From an uncultured Varibaculum sp. (GTDB lineage: Bacteria > Actinomycetota > Actinomycetes > Actinomycetales > Actinomycetaceae), in NCBI GenBank assembly GCA_947255165.1, contig CAMYFZ010000036.1, positions 1-18,676 of the forward strand: a stretch of 18,676 nucleotides of DNA, given 5' to 3'. Both the position numbers and the translations under genes were made by a program. Shown piece by piece: positions 1-6,380 of this stretch; within the stretch, counting starts at the first letter, position 1, and each line of letters begins with the position of its first letter. Below the pieces are notes generated by a model that ran no database searches, was not told where the DNA came from, and was given only the letters and a program-made list of their open reading frames with translations.

Positions 1-30
1 GCATCTTTTGTGCTGGTCAGAGCCTTAATG

Positions 31-55
31 TTTGGTGCGCAAGGGGGGACTTGAA
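31..55. repeat. Left attachment site, copy of the tRNA-Leu 3' end
   Basis: These 25 bp are identical to 7024-7048, which cover the CCA end, acceptor 3' strand and part of the T arm of tRNA-Leu. Here the rest of the tRNA is absent, as expected for the distal att copy. Similarity extends outward: 13-25 matches 7006-7018 exactly, with four mismatches in the five bases 26-30. The junction therefore shares about 43 aligned bases with four mismatches. Confidence 0.9.
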
Positions 56-194
56 ACCTACTGAAATCCGTCACCAGCATTTTTAATAATCATGGCGCTA
101 CCTGCGATCTTAATCGCTTTGACCAGCGGGTTTAGTTTCTTCATCTGCGAGTTCCTTGCGCCTTCCTATGCCTTGTTGTACCCTAGTTTTAACA

Positions 195-230
195 TTCTGG
201 ACACAACGCAGACACAACGCAGACACAACG
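195..230. repeat. Left integrase arm-type repeats, three tandem units
   Basis: The 11-bp unit gacacaacgca occurs in tandem at 200-210, 211-221 and, shortened, 222-230. The segment 195-219 is identical over 25 bp to 6946-6970 near the other end of the element, in the same orientation. Short direct repeats on both sides of the att core, close to an integrase gene, are the usual form of arm-binding sites for lambda-type integrases. The repeat is seen directly; its role is inferred. It ends about 40 bp before the integrase start, so integrase could also repress its own transcription. Confidence 0.75.
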
Positions 231-270
231 ACACAGTGGCGAAAAGTAAACCAACCACCAAGGGGCAATA

Positions 271-1509
271 ATGGCTAGGTCAGTTTTTGGATCAGTAACT
301 AGACTTCCTTCCGGAACTTACAGAGCCGATTATCAAGACCCCCGCTACCCGAGGGCAAGAGGCAGGCGTTACCGAATATCCGCCCCGCATACCTTCACAA
401 CTAAAAGCGCCGCGCGCGCCTGGCTATCAAAAGTTTCAAACCAGATTCAAACCGGCGAATGGAAAAGCCCCGAACAGCTCGCGGCGGAAAAAGAAGCCGC
501 CGCCCGGCTAGCTGAAGAAAATAGTTTAACCCTTGGTCAGTTCGTGGAACAGTACCAAGCGATGCGTAAGCCCCGCGTATCTACCGAAACATATAGGGTT
601 GATGCGTCTAGGTGGAACATACTAAAGAAAGATTGGCAGAACGTCCCGATTAGGTCAATAACTACCGCGTCCGTTTCCACCTGGCTAGCTGGTCTTGATC
701 TTTCTAAGCGCGGCTGGATCAATAAACTTGCGTTTTTCAATCAAGTTCTTAAATCAGCGTGTGATGATTTTGAACTTATCCCCCACAACCCGGCGGCTAA
801 GCCAATAAAGAAGCTACGCAAAGCCGGTAAGGGTGTAGGTACGCGGTCACAGCGAAGCGCCCCCGCCCCGCTAACCATGAACGAGCTAGTTCTACTCGCG
901 GACGAAATAACCCCGCCATGCTTGCGCTTATGGATATTGCTAGGCGGTCTGCTAGGTTTACGCGCTGGCGAACTTAGAGGGCTTAGGCGCTCATCTTTCG
1001 ATTTTGAAAAACACGAAGTAACGATAAACGCCGCCGCTACCGGCGTTGGTCAATACCTGGATCAAGACGCCCGCCCGAAAACTGCAACATCTTTCCGGGT
1101 GTTACCGTTACCGCCCGCCCTGGAAAGCGAAATAAGACAACACCTAGCCGCTTACGCGGCGTTTGGTAAACATGGCTTATTGTTCCCTTCCCCGCGTAAT
1201 CCAGAACGCCCCCGCGATCCAACCGGCATAGGTCAAGCCATGCGCCGGGCGTGTAAACGGCTAGGAATAGAAGAACGCACAAGCCACGATTTGAGACACA
1301 GCGCCGCCAGTTTGCTGGCAGAAGGCGGGATACCGGCGGTTACTGTTCAAGCGGTCTTAGGACACGCCGAAAGCTCAATAACCAGGCGTTATACTCACGC
1401 CTTCCAAGAGCAGACCGCGAAAGCACTAACCGGGCTAGATAACGCCTTCACAGCCGCCGCGAGCGGGCGCGATAATGTGCTACAGCTACATAGAGAGAAA
1501 GGCGCGTAA
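271..1509 (+). CDS. int: Tyrosine site-specific integrase
   Basis: This 412-residue tyrosine recombinase would integrate and excise the element at tRNA-Leu. Residues about 5-65 resemble the N-terminal arm-binding domain of actinobacterial phage-type integrases, about 85-170 form the SAM-like core-binding domain, and about 200-385 the catalytic domain. The expected catalytic set is visible: R231 (GLRAGELRGL), probable K270, H339 and R342 (HDLRH), H365 (LGH) and nucleophile Y374 (RRYTH). The ATG at 271 follows an aaggggc ribosome site. The gene sits just inside the left att site, and the length is normal for the family. The catalytic residues appear intact, so the enzyme is probably active. Confidence 0.96.
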   Translation: MARSVFGSVTRLPSGTYRADYQDPRYPRARGRRYRISAPHTFTTKSAARAWLSKVSNQIQTGEWKSPEQLAAEKEAAARLAEENSLTLGQFVEQYQAMRKPRVSTETYRVDASRWNILKKDWQNVPIRSITTASVSTWLAGLDLSKRGWINKLAFFNQVLKSACDDFELIPHNPAAKPIKKLRKAGKGVGTRSQRSAPAPLTMNELVLLADEITPPCLRLWILLGGLLGLRAGELRGLRRSSFDFEKHEVTINAAATGVGQYLDQDARPKTATSFRVLPLPPALESEIRQHLAAYAAFGKHGLLFPSPRNPERPRDPTGIGQAMRRACKRLGIEERTSHDLRHSAASLLAEGGIPAVTVQAVLGHAESSITRRYTHAFQEQTAKALTGLDNAFTAAASGRDNVLQLHREKGA

Positions 1510-1511
1510 CC

Positions 1512-2036
1512 GTGGGAGGATACAAGGAGAGGCGACAGCAGGACAGCCTAACAAAGGCTGGGATAGCTACCCATATAGCCGTTTGGTGTGGGAATAATGA
1601 CGCGCTAGAACACCGCCAAAACTGGGATAGCCGCAAGAAAAGTTATTTTTTTCTGAGCTATGGCTTTCGCCCCGAGATAGATGAACTGACTTGGGGATTT
1701 GGATATAAGCAGAAATTCCAAAACCGCCTGGATAAACGGCAACCATATGCCGTGTTTAGTCTAAGTTCACCCGAGTATTATTATGCGTCACAGCAGGCAA
1801 GAAAGTCGTTTTATGCGAGTGTTCCTAGGTGGATACCTGAGAACTCGGGTAGTTTTATTTGGAAGTGTCCGCGCTGTAAACGCGTCTATCAGTTGAACGT
1901 GAAGATTTTAGAACCTTACCTAGACGATCTAATGAACGTTGGACAGACCAGGGTGTCAGCGGCGCACCTAGAGGCGATACAGGCTGAAATCTTGCGCGCT
2001 AAACAAGATGAAACAACGGATAATAACCGCGCCTAG
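1512..2036 (+). CDS. Hypothetical protein with a Cx2C motif
   Basis: This 174-residue protein belongs to no family I recognise. It begins with GTG two bases after the integrase stop, with a gagaaagg ribosome site inside the end of the integrase gene, so it is probably translationally coupled to int. The first half is rich in aromatic residues (tyrosines and tryptophans around 45-110). At 117-124 a WKCPRCKR stretch has cysteines 119 and 122, like half of a zinc ribbon; no second CxxC follows, so metal binding would need other ligands or a dimer. The C-terminal 40 residues are probably helical and end in a polar tail. Its place next to int suggests a role in integration control or element maintenance, but that is only context. 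Confidence 0.75.
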   Translation: MGGYKERRQQDSLTKAGIATHIAVWCGNNDALEHRQNWDSRKKSYFFLSYGFRPEIDELTWGFGYKQKFQNRLDKRQPYAVFSLSSPEYYYASQQARKSFYASVPRWIPENSGSFIWKCPRCKRVYQLNVKILEPYLDDLMNVGQTRVSAAHLEAIQAEILRAKQDETTDNNRA

Positions 2037-2081
2037 CTGTGTCCTTGCGTCCTTAGCCGTACCGTGTTAGCCTTGTCCTGT

Positions 2082-2097
2082 CCGAACCTTTGTTCGG
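2082..2097 (+). repeat. Short perfect hairpin ccgaac-ctTT-gttcgg
   Basis: A 6-bp perfect inverted repeat with a 4-base loop lies 45 bp after the preceding stop codon, followed by ttactaga rather than a run of T. It may be a weak terminator or an operator. It belongs to the 165-bp gap between the int pair and the excisionase operon, where the main promoter of the replication genes is expected. Confidence 0.4.
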
Positions 2098-2138
2098 TTA
2101 CTAGAGGGCTGACAGCGCCCCTATCATTGCGTTCGCTT

Positions 2139-2183
2139 GGTAGTCAGTGATACTGGCTACCCTTTTTCTTTTTACGGGTAGCC
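2139..2183 (+). promoter_or_regulatory. Three-segment competing stem structure ahead of the excisionase gene
   Basis: Segment A (ggtagtcag, 2139-2147) can pair with segment B (ctggctacc, 2153-2161; one G-T pair, 5-base loop). B (ggctaccc, 2155-2162) can instead pair perfectly over 8 bp with segment C (gggtagcc, 2176-2183), across a T-rich 13-base loop. A-B and B-C exclude each other. C ends seven bases before the aagggg ribosome site of the gene at 2202. This could be an RNA switch or attenuator, or the repeated GGTAG/CTACC half-sites could be DNA operators. The pairing is seen; the function is inferred. Confidence 0.45.
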
Positions 2184-2201
2184 CCTGAACAAGGGGATAA
2201 A

Positions 2202-2408
2202 ATGACCGTCCTAGATGAAAAACTAATATCTATTCCAAAAGCCGCTGACCTGCTAGGTTTAACGAAAAAAACGCTTTATGCCTGGACTTACCAGGGCAAA
2301 CTACCGGCTTACAAAGTCGGACGAACCAAGCGGGTTAAACTCAGCGATCTTGAAAAACTGATAACCCGCGCCGAAAGCGCCGAAACCTACGGTAAGGCGG
2401 TGGCATAA
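2202..2408 (+). CDS. Excisionase-like helix-turn-helix DNA-binding protein (MerR/AlpA type)
   Basis: This 68-residue protein is a single small winged helix-turn-helix of the HTH_17/excisionase class. Residues about 8-55 carry the family pattern: a leading hydrophobic segment (LISIPKAADLLGL), a recognition segment TKKTLYAWTYQGKLP and the wing YKVGRTKRVKLSDLEKLI. Such proteins act as recombination directionality factors or as small activators. The ATG at 2202 follows an aagggg ribosome site at 2190. It heads the rightward rep operon and ends one base before the next start codon. With the integrase it would allow excision. A purely transcriptional role is equally possible from sequence. Confidence 0.88.
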   Translation: MTVLDEKLISIPKAADLLGLTKKTLYAWTYQGKLPAYKVGRTKRVKLSDLEKLITRAESAETYGKAVA

Positions 2409-2409
2409 G

Positions 2410-2739
2410 GTGAACCCAGTAAAGCAGACCCCCCGGCTACTTGAACAGCAACCGAGGGGCAAAAAATCTAAACACACCAGTAACAGCCATTATAGCAACC
2501 CGCGCGGCTACCGTTTCCTACTTAAACGCGAAAACGCCGCAAGAGGTATTAAGTTAGCGCCTTGCGATCAAACAGCGACCGCGCGGCTTGCCGTGGCCGC
2601 CGGGCTGTGGCCTAACGCGCTGGATCAGTGGGAGGAAGCCGCGAACGCTCGCGGACTAGACCCCCTAGATATTCAAGAAGCGTTAGAGCTTGCGCACGGG
2701 TTAAGCACCGCTACAACCATTAACGAGGCGGTGGCATAA
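2410..2739 (+). CDS. Hypothetical protein between excisionase and primase-helicase
   Basis: This 109-residue protein is not recognised. The start is a GTG one base after the stop of the previous gene, with the ribosome site (taaggcgg) inside that gene. The N-terminal 40 residues are basic, polar and probably disordered; residues about 55-100 look helical (TARLAVAAGLWPNALDQWEEAANARGLD and following). The C terminus reads NEAVA, and the last 14 bases of the gene (aggcggtggcataa) are identical to the last 14 bases of the preceding gene, so both act as ribosome site plus stop for the gene that follows. Its position suggests an accessory to replication; nothing in the protein proves it. Confidence 0.72.
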   Translation: MNPVKQTPRLLEQQPRGKKSKHTSNSHYSNPRGYRFLLKRENAARGIKLAPCDQTATARLAVAAGLWPNALDQWEEAANARGLDPLDIQEALELAHGLSTATTINEAVA

Positions 2740-5235
2740 ATGACAACACTAAACACGACCCCCCGGCAAGCAGTAAACAAGACCGGAATAAAACACCCTA
2801 AACGGGTAACGCTTACGGAACTACTAGCAGCGCTAAGAACAGGCGGGGAAATATCGGCGTTAACCGAGTTCAACCCGCCCCGTATCTGGACGGGTACACC
2901 CTCACAGCTACAAGAGGAGTTAAACCGCGATCCGCGCCGCGCCCTGTACTATGCGGTTAACCCGTTAGGGTGCGTACCTGCTCGCGGACGCGGCAAGAAG
3001 AAGGATTACACCCGGCTTGCCGCCCTGTGGGTGGACGCGGACTATAAGTTAACCGGTTGGAAACCAGGCGAAGAACCAGAAGGCGCGCAAGACCTGTTAG
3101 GCGAGCTAAGAAGCCGGCTAGAAACGCTGTTAGGTGCGCCCGCCGGGTTTATTACCTATTCCGGTAACGGTGAGCATTGGATATGGCCGTTAAAGCCTAG
3201 TGAACAGACCAGGCACGAGCACAGGGAAAAAGATTGCCCGCTATGCGATGGGATTCTAAAACAATGGCACCAGCTAGTTAATCAACAAGCCGCAAAGCTA
3301 GGGTTAGAGACCCCGGATAATGTTCACGATATCCCGCGAGTGTTACGCGCCCCCGGATCATACAACCTAAAACAACAACCAGGCCGGGAAACCTTCACGC
3401 TTAAAGCCGATAGGTTGCAATACGTGGATATTGCGGACGCTAAACGGGCTATAACCGCCGCGCTAGTTAAGCCAGTAAGCAAACAGGCAGCACCAGCACC
3501 GCGCCCGCGAGTAGAAGCGGATCAGTGGGAACCTAACAGCAGGCAAGAGCCGTGTAAGTATGTTGACCGCATGGTTAACGCGTGGGGTAGTGACGCGCCC
3601 GCTACTGGCCGCCATAACTGGCTAATCTCGCAAGCCTACCGGCTCGCAGCAGCAGAACAATTAGGTTGTCTAGGTAGTGAGGTAAGGCAGGCAGAAAACA
3701 CGTTAGAAAACGCGTTTATGAACGCCCTAGCAGGAGATAGACCACCGTCACCGCCTGACGAGTTCGCGCGAGCACTCGCGGACGCTAGGACTAAAACACG
3801 CGGTAAGACCGACAGTGAGCTAAGAGCAGAGCTAGGAGGTCATAACCACGGGTTAGGGATTGATTTTGATCTAACCGCTACTAACCCGCCCGTATCTGGC
3901 AAGCAGGAAAAAACGGGCAATAAGGCTAAGGCTAAGAGGGTGGAGGGAAGGTTAACCGCCGCGTCTAATATCGAGATAAAACCGACTTATTGGCTATGGG
4001 GTGCGCAAGCAGATGGCAGCGATTTTGATATAACGCCCGCTATGGTGCCAGCAGGCGAATTAACGTTTATTACCGGCCGGGAAGGCACCGGCAAATCTCA
4101 GGCCGCTATCTGGATAGCCTCACAGGTAACTAACGGAACCTTGCCGGGTTGTTATGAGGGTAAACCGCGAAACATTGTCTATGTTGCGACAGAGGACAAT
4201 TGGGGTAAAACCCTAGCGCCCCGGTTTATGGCAGCAGGCGCGAACATGGCGCGGGTGTTTAAGTTCAATATATGTATTGACGGCAACGAAACCCCCCTAT
4301 GTTTAGCGTCAGCAGACCAGACCCGCGAGCTAGTAGAAACCGCTAAGGCTAATAACGTTGCGTTAGTTTGTTTTGATCCGCTTTTGTCAGCAGTTGGAGG
4401 CATGCGGATTGATACGCATAAAGAAAGCGAGGTCAGAAGCGTTTTAGAGCCGTTAATATCTGCTTTACAGGCAGGCGATCTAACCGCGTTAGCTATCAGT
4501 CACCAAAACAAAACCGGGACAAGCGATTTAGCTAACGGAATGGTTGGGTCTGGTGCGTTTAAGAACCTGGCACGCCAGATTATTGGGTTTGTGGTTAAAG
4601 ACCCCGATAACGAGGAAGAACCAAAAATACGGCTCGCGAGCGTGGTTAAGTCCAACTTAGGGAAGATACCAGAAGGCGGCCTAACTTACGAGATACGCGA
4701 AAAACAGTTAAGGAATAAACGGAACCAGGTTATTAACACTTCTTGCCTTGAGTGGACGGGTACAAGCCCGCTAACTGTTTCCGAGTTGATGGGACGCGAA
4801 AGAGATACCGAAATACCAGACGCAGAGGCTTGGACTATTGACTACCTAGAGAACGCAGGCGGCGAATGCTTATTTGCCGATCTGAAGAAGGCAGGCAGGG
4901 CGAACGGCTTTAGCGAGGATCAACTTAAGAACGTTAGGAAACGTAGAACAAGCTACCCGCGCATTAAATACAAGCGGACTAGAGAAGCCCCGCCTAAGTC
5001 GGTTTGGTACCTAGAAAGCGCTGAGGAGGACACAGCCGGGTCACAACCAGAAAATGACCCCGCTAGGCCAAAAACAGCCTATAACACCAGGTCAACCCAG
5101 CAAGGTCAAGGAGGGTCACCTGACCCCGCTAGACCTTCCTGCAATGACCAGGCAAAACACCCCGATTTATTCCAGCAGGGTCAAAACCCACACGGTACGA
5201 CCCCCCTTAAAACCGATAACAAGCAAGCCGCATAA
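2740..5235 (+). CDS. Primase-polymerase plus RepA-like helicase replication protein
   Basis: This 831-residue protein would start replication of the excised element. Residues about 60-230 look like an archaeo-eukaryotic-type primase domain: acidic pair D99 and D101 (WVDADY), S141-x-N-G-E-H146-W and the basic motif RVLRAPG around R200-G206. Residues about 415-640 form a RecA-like ATPase of the RepA/AAA_25 group, with Walker A GREGTGKS (K452, S453), Walker B ending at D546 (LVCFDPL) and sensor-like SHQNKTG (H588). Residues about 690-760 resemble a winged-helix DNA-binding domain. The last 70 residues are low-complexity and rich in Q, P, N and T; the DNA encoding them carries clustered pentamer repeats that may be the origin. 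The ATG follows directly after the previous stop. The exact family assignment is from motifs only. Confidence 0.9.
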   Translation: MTTLNTTPRQAVNKTGIKHPKRVTLTELLAALRTGGEISALTEFNPPRIWTGTPSQLQEELNRDPRRALYYAVNPLGCVPARGRGKKKDYTRLAALWVDADYKLTGWKPGEEPEGAQDLLGELRSRLETLLGAPAGFITYSGNGEHWIWPLKPSEQTRHEHREKDCPLCDGILKQWHQLVNQQAAKLGLETPDNVHDIPRVLRAPGSYNLKQQPGRETFTLKADRLQYVDIADAKRAITAALVKPVSKQAAPAPRPRVEADQWEPNSRQEPCKYVDRMVNAWGSDAPATGRHNWLISQAYRLAAAEQLGCLGSEVRQAENTLENAFMNALAGDRPPSPPDEFARALADARTKTRGKTDSELRAELGGHNHGLGIDFDLTATNPPVSGKQEKTGNKAKAKRVEGRLTAASNIEIKPTYWLWGAQADGSDFDITPAMVPAGELTFITGREGTGKSQAAIWIASQVTNGTLPGCYEGKPRNIVYVATEDNWGKTLAPRFMAAGANMARVFKFNICIDGNETPLCLASADQTRELVETAKANNVALVCFDPLLSAVGGMRIDTHKESEVRSVLEPLISALQAGDLTALAISHQNKTGTSDLANGMVGSGAFKNLARQIIGFVVKDPDNEEEPKIRLASVVKSNLGKIPEGGLTYEIREKQLRNKRNQVINTSCLEWTGTSPLTVSELMGRERDTEIPDAEAWTIDYLENAGGECLFADLKKAGRANGFSEDQLKNVRKRRTSYPRIKYKRTREAPPKSVWYLESAEEDTAGSQPENDPARPKTAYNTRSTQQGQGGSPDPARPSCNDQAKHPDLFQQGQNPHGTTPLKTDNKQAA
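5039..5183. repeat. Cluster of eight GGTCA/TGACC pentamers, candidate replication iterons
   Basis: GGTCA occurs at 5039, 5090, 5104, 5114 and 5179, and its complement TGACC at 5055, 5121 and 5145; all lie inside 145 bp. Chance would give roughly 0.3 in this span. Most copies extend to rGGTCA, and tgaccccgctag is repeated exactly at 5055-5066 and 5121-5132. The cluster lies in the part of the rep gene that encodes a low-complexity tail, followed by an A-rich stretch (5210-5310). Iterons beside an AT-rich segment next to a primase-helicase gene are known from staphylococcal pathogenicity islands, and an origin inside the initiator gene from phage lambda. The origin role is inference. Confidence 0.55.
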
Positions 5236-5289
5236 CGAAAGGAAAAACACGATGAAAAACAACGAGGGGAACAACACGATGAACAACGA
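5236..5289 (+). repeat. Tandem duplication of a ribosome site and start codon
   Basis: The segments 5236-5262 and 5263-5289 are 27-base tandem copies that match at 22 positions. Each holds a purine-rich ribosome site (gaaagga; gagggga), then acacg and an in-frame ATG (5252 and 5279). The next gene can therefore start at either codon, giving 88 or 79 residues. The duplication is visible in the protein as MKNNEG followed by MNNETE. Confidence 0.65.
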
Positions 5290-5518
5290 AACCGAAAAAC
5301 TGGATTATGACGAATACACGGCCGCGGCTCGCGCACGCTTGAAGAAAGTAATAGCCGGGCTAGAACAAGCGTATGAGGAAAAACCAACCGCGCAACTAGC
5401 GTCCGCGATCCTTAAAGCGCAAGAACGTTTGGATCACTATTGCGGCTTTAAACAGGCTCGCGCACTACTTCCAGACACACCGCTAAGCCAAGTAATAGCG
5501 GAAATGGAAGAGTTTTAA
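5252..5518 (+). CDS. Small hypothetical helical protein
   Basis: This 88-residue protein is not recognised. A longer open frame runs upstream inside the rep gene, but I chose 5252 because a good ribosome site (gaaagga) lies eight bases before that ATG and just after the rep stop codon. A second start at 5279 has its own site. After an asparagine-rich leader, residues about 18-88 look almost wholly helical with alternating charge (YTAAARARLKKVIAGLEQAY and on), ending in an acidic EMEEF. There is no membrane segment and no cysteine pair (one Cys). As the gene after rep it may be a replication accessory or an antirepressor-like factor, but no motif supports either. Confidence 0.7.
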   Translation: MKNNEGNNTMNNETEKLDYDEYTAAARARLKKVIAGLEQAYEEKPTAQLASAILKAQERLDHYCGFKQARALLPDTPLSQVIAEMEEF

Positions 5519-5552
5519 CCCCGCCCGGGTTGAACAGACAACAAAAAAACTA

Positions 5553-5592
5553 GGCCACCCCATGAGGCACAAACCGTTTCATGGGGTAGGCC
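5553..5592 (+). repeat. Long hairpin between two small genes
   Basis: The arms ggcc-a-ccccatga (5553-5565) and tcatgggg-ta-ggcc (5579-5592) give 12 base pairs, interrupted only by unpaired A/TA, around a 13-base loop. No T tract follows, so a classic terminator is unlikely. It lies 34 bases after the stop of the previous gene and about 30 before the next start, and could be an RNA processing or stability element or a protein site. Confidence 0.5.
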
Positions 5593-5623
5593 GGCAATAA
5601 CCCACTAGAAAGGAAACCAGAAA

Positions 5624-6058
5624 ATGAGCAACCTATACGACCCCGCCGCCATGCTTGAAGCAGAACGCCTAACCTTAGAGAGCCTGCCAGTAGGCGCGCT
5701 TAATCATCGCGCATGGTGCAACCCTAGCGAGTGTTATCTAACCCCGGCCGCAACACCGTTAAACGCGCCAGCGGCGGCGATCCACCAGAAAACCTTTACC
5801 GCAACTTTTGCGGGTGAAACCTTCCGCGCGATCCTAACGCAATACATATCAGCAGAGGCAAGCGAGCTAGAACGCGAACCTACGATTCATTTTGAGGCAG
5901 ACGGCGGCGGCGAAATAGCGGTATGTATTATTCCGGCGCTCGCGGATCAATGGAACGCGGCGTTATGTTCGACCGTTCCAGAGGGTGCGCGCGGCGCGTT
6001 AGACCCGTTAGATTTTATAGCTGATGAGATACGGCAAGCCGCGATCATGCAACGCTAA
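5624..6058 (+). CDS. Hypothetical protein, last gene of the element
   Basis: This 144-residue acidic protein is not recognised. The ATG at 5624 follows a good gaaagga ribosome site at 5608. The first 50 residues include MLEAERLTLESLPVGAL and a CNPSECYLTP segment (two cysteines five apart); residues about 53-110 alternate in a way that suggests beta strands (FTATFAGETFRAIL, IHFEADGGGEIAVCIIPAL), and the end is helical (DPLDFIADEIRQAAIMQ). No membrane segment or known catalytic motif is visible. It is the last gene before the noncoding right end. It could serve in control or helper interference, but this is only position-based guesswork. Confidence 0.68.
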   Translation: MSNLYDPAAMLEAERLTLESLPVGALNHRAWCNPSECYLTPAATPLNAPAAAIHQKTFTATFAGETFRAILTQYISAEASELEREPTIHFEADGGGEIAVCIIPALADQWNAALCSTVPEGARGALDPLDFIADEIRQAAIMQR

Positions 6059-6064
6059 CGCAAC

Positions 6065-6073
6065 TTATCCACA
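6065..6073 (+). promoter_or_regulatory. Perfect consensus DnaA box
   Basis: ttatccaca is the strict bacterial DnaA-box consensus. It lies seven bases after the last gene and just before an inverted repeat and an A/T-rich stretch (tataataaaa at 6101-6110). This arrangement suits a DnaA-assisted plasmid origin. One box alone can also arise by chance. Confidence 0.45.
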
Positions 6074-6075
6074 GC

Positions 6076-6100
6076 TCGCACTAAACGCTAACTAGTGCGA
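6076..6100. repeat. Inverted repeat tcgcacta / tagtgcga
   Basis: Two perfect 8-bp arms (6076-6083 and 6093-6100) flank a 9-base spacer, immediately followed by tataataaaa. The spacing suits binding by a dimeric protein or a small hairpin. It is close to the DnaA box and may belong to the same control or origin site. Confidence 0.5.
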
Positions 6101-6258
6101 TATAATAAAACCAACGCCCCCCAATAGGGACGCCGCGAAAACTCAAGAACTCCAAGCCCTTGCACCGTCAAGAACGCAACGCGTCAGACACTAACGGCTT
6201 TAATAACGAGATATCGCGCCGCCCACTAGGCAAGGCAAGGTATAGAGGGCGTTTTAAT

Positions 6259-6300
6259 CACGGCCACTCGATCCAGAGAAACACTGTTCGGGTGGCCGTG
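6259..6300. repeat. Inverted repeat cacggccac / gtggccgtg
   Basis: The 9-bp perfect arms (6259-6267 and 6292-6300) extend by three further positions including one G-T pair, around a loop of about 18 bases. The sequence gtttcac followed by C runs comes right after, and a near copy of that string lies at 6454. It could be a terminator for rightward transcription, although only three T follow. Confidence 0.45.
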
Positions 6301-6330
6301 TTTCACCCCCCGGCAAGATAGCCCCCCTAT

Positions 6331-6356
6331 CGCGCGCCCGCGCGCACGCGCGCGCG
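6331..6356. repeat. Alternating CG run
   Basis: A 26-base stretch of almost strictly alternating C and G, broken by a central ccc and an A, directly follows a small gatag-ccccc-ctatc hairpin (6317-6331). Such runs favour the left-handed Z form under negative supercoiling. Whether it does anything here is unknown. Confidence 0.4.
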
Positions 6357-6380
6357 TAGAACCAAAGTTTAAAGGTAGTG

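Noticed and set aside
200..230. CRISPR-like array in the three 11-bp repeats
   Set aside because: The units are directly adjacent with no spacers and recur at the other end of the element as expected for integrase arm sites.
5054..5251. Longer version of the small gene starting inside rep
   Set aside because: The start at 5252 has a proper ribosome site just after the rep stop; the upstream part overlaps the pentamer cluster and reads as low-complexity basic sequence.
6101..6106. Perfect -10 sequence tataat as a promoter
   Set aside because: No -35 element lies at a suitable distance; it may simply be the A/T part of an origin or repeat. Kept only as a remark.
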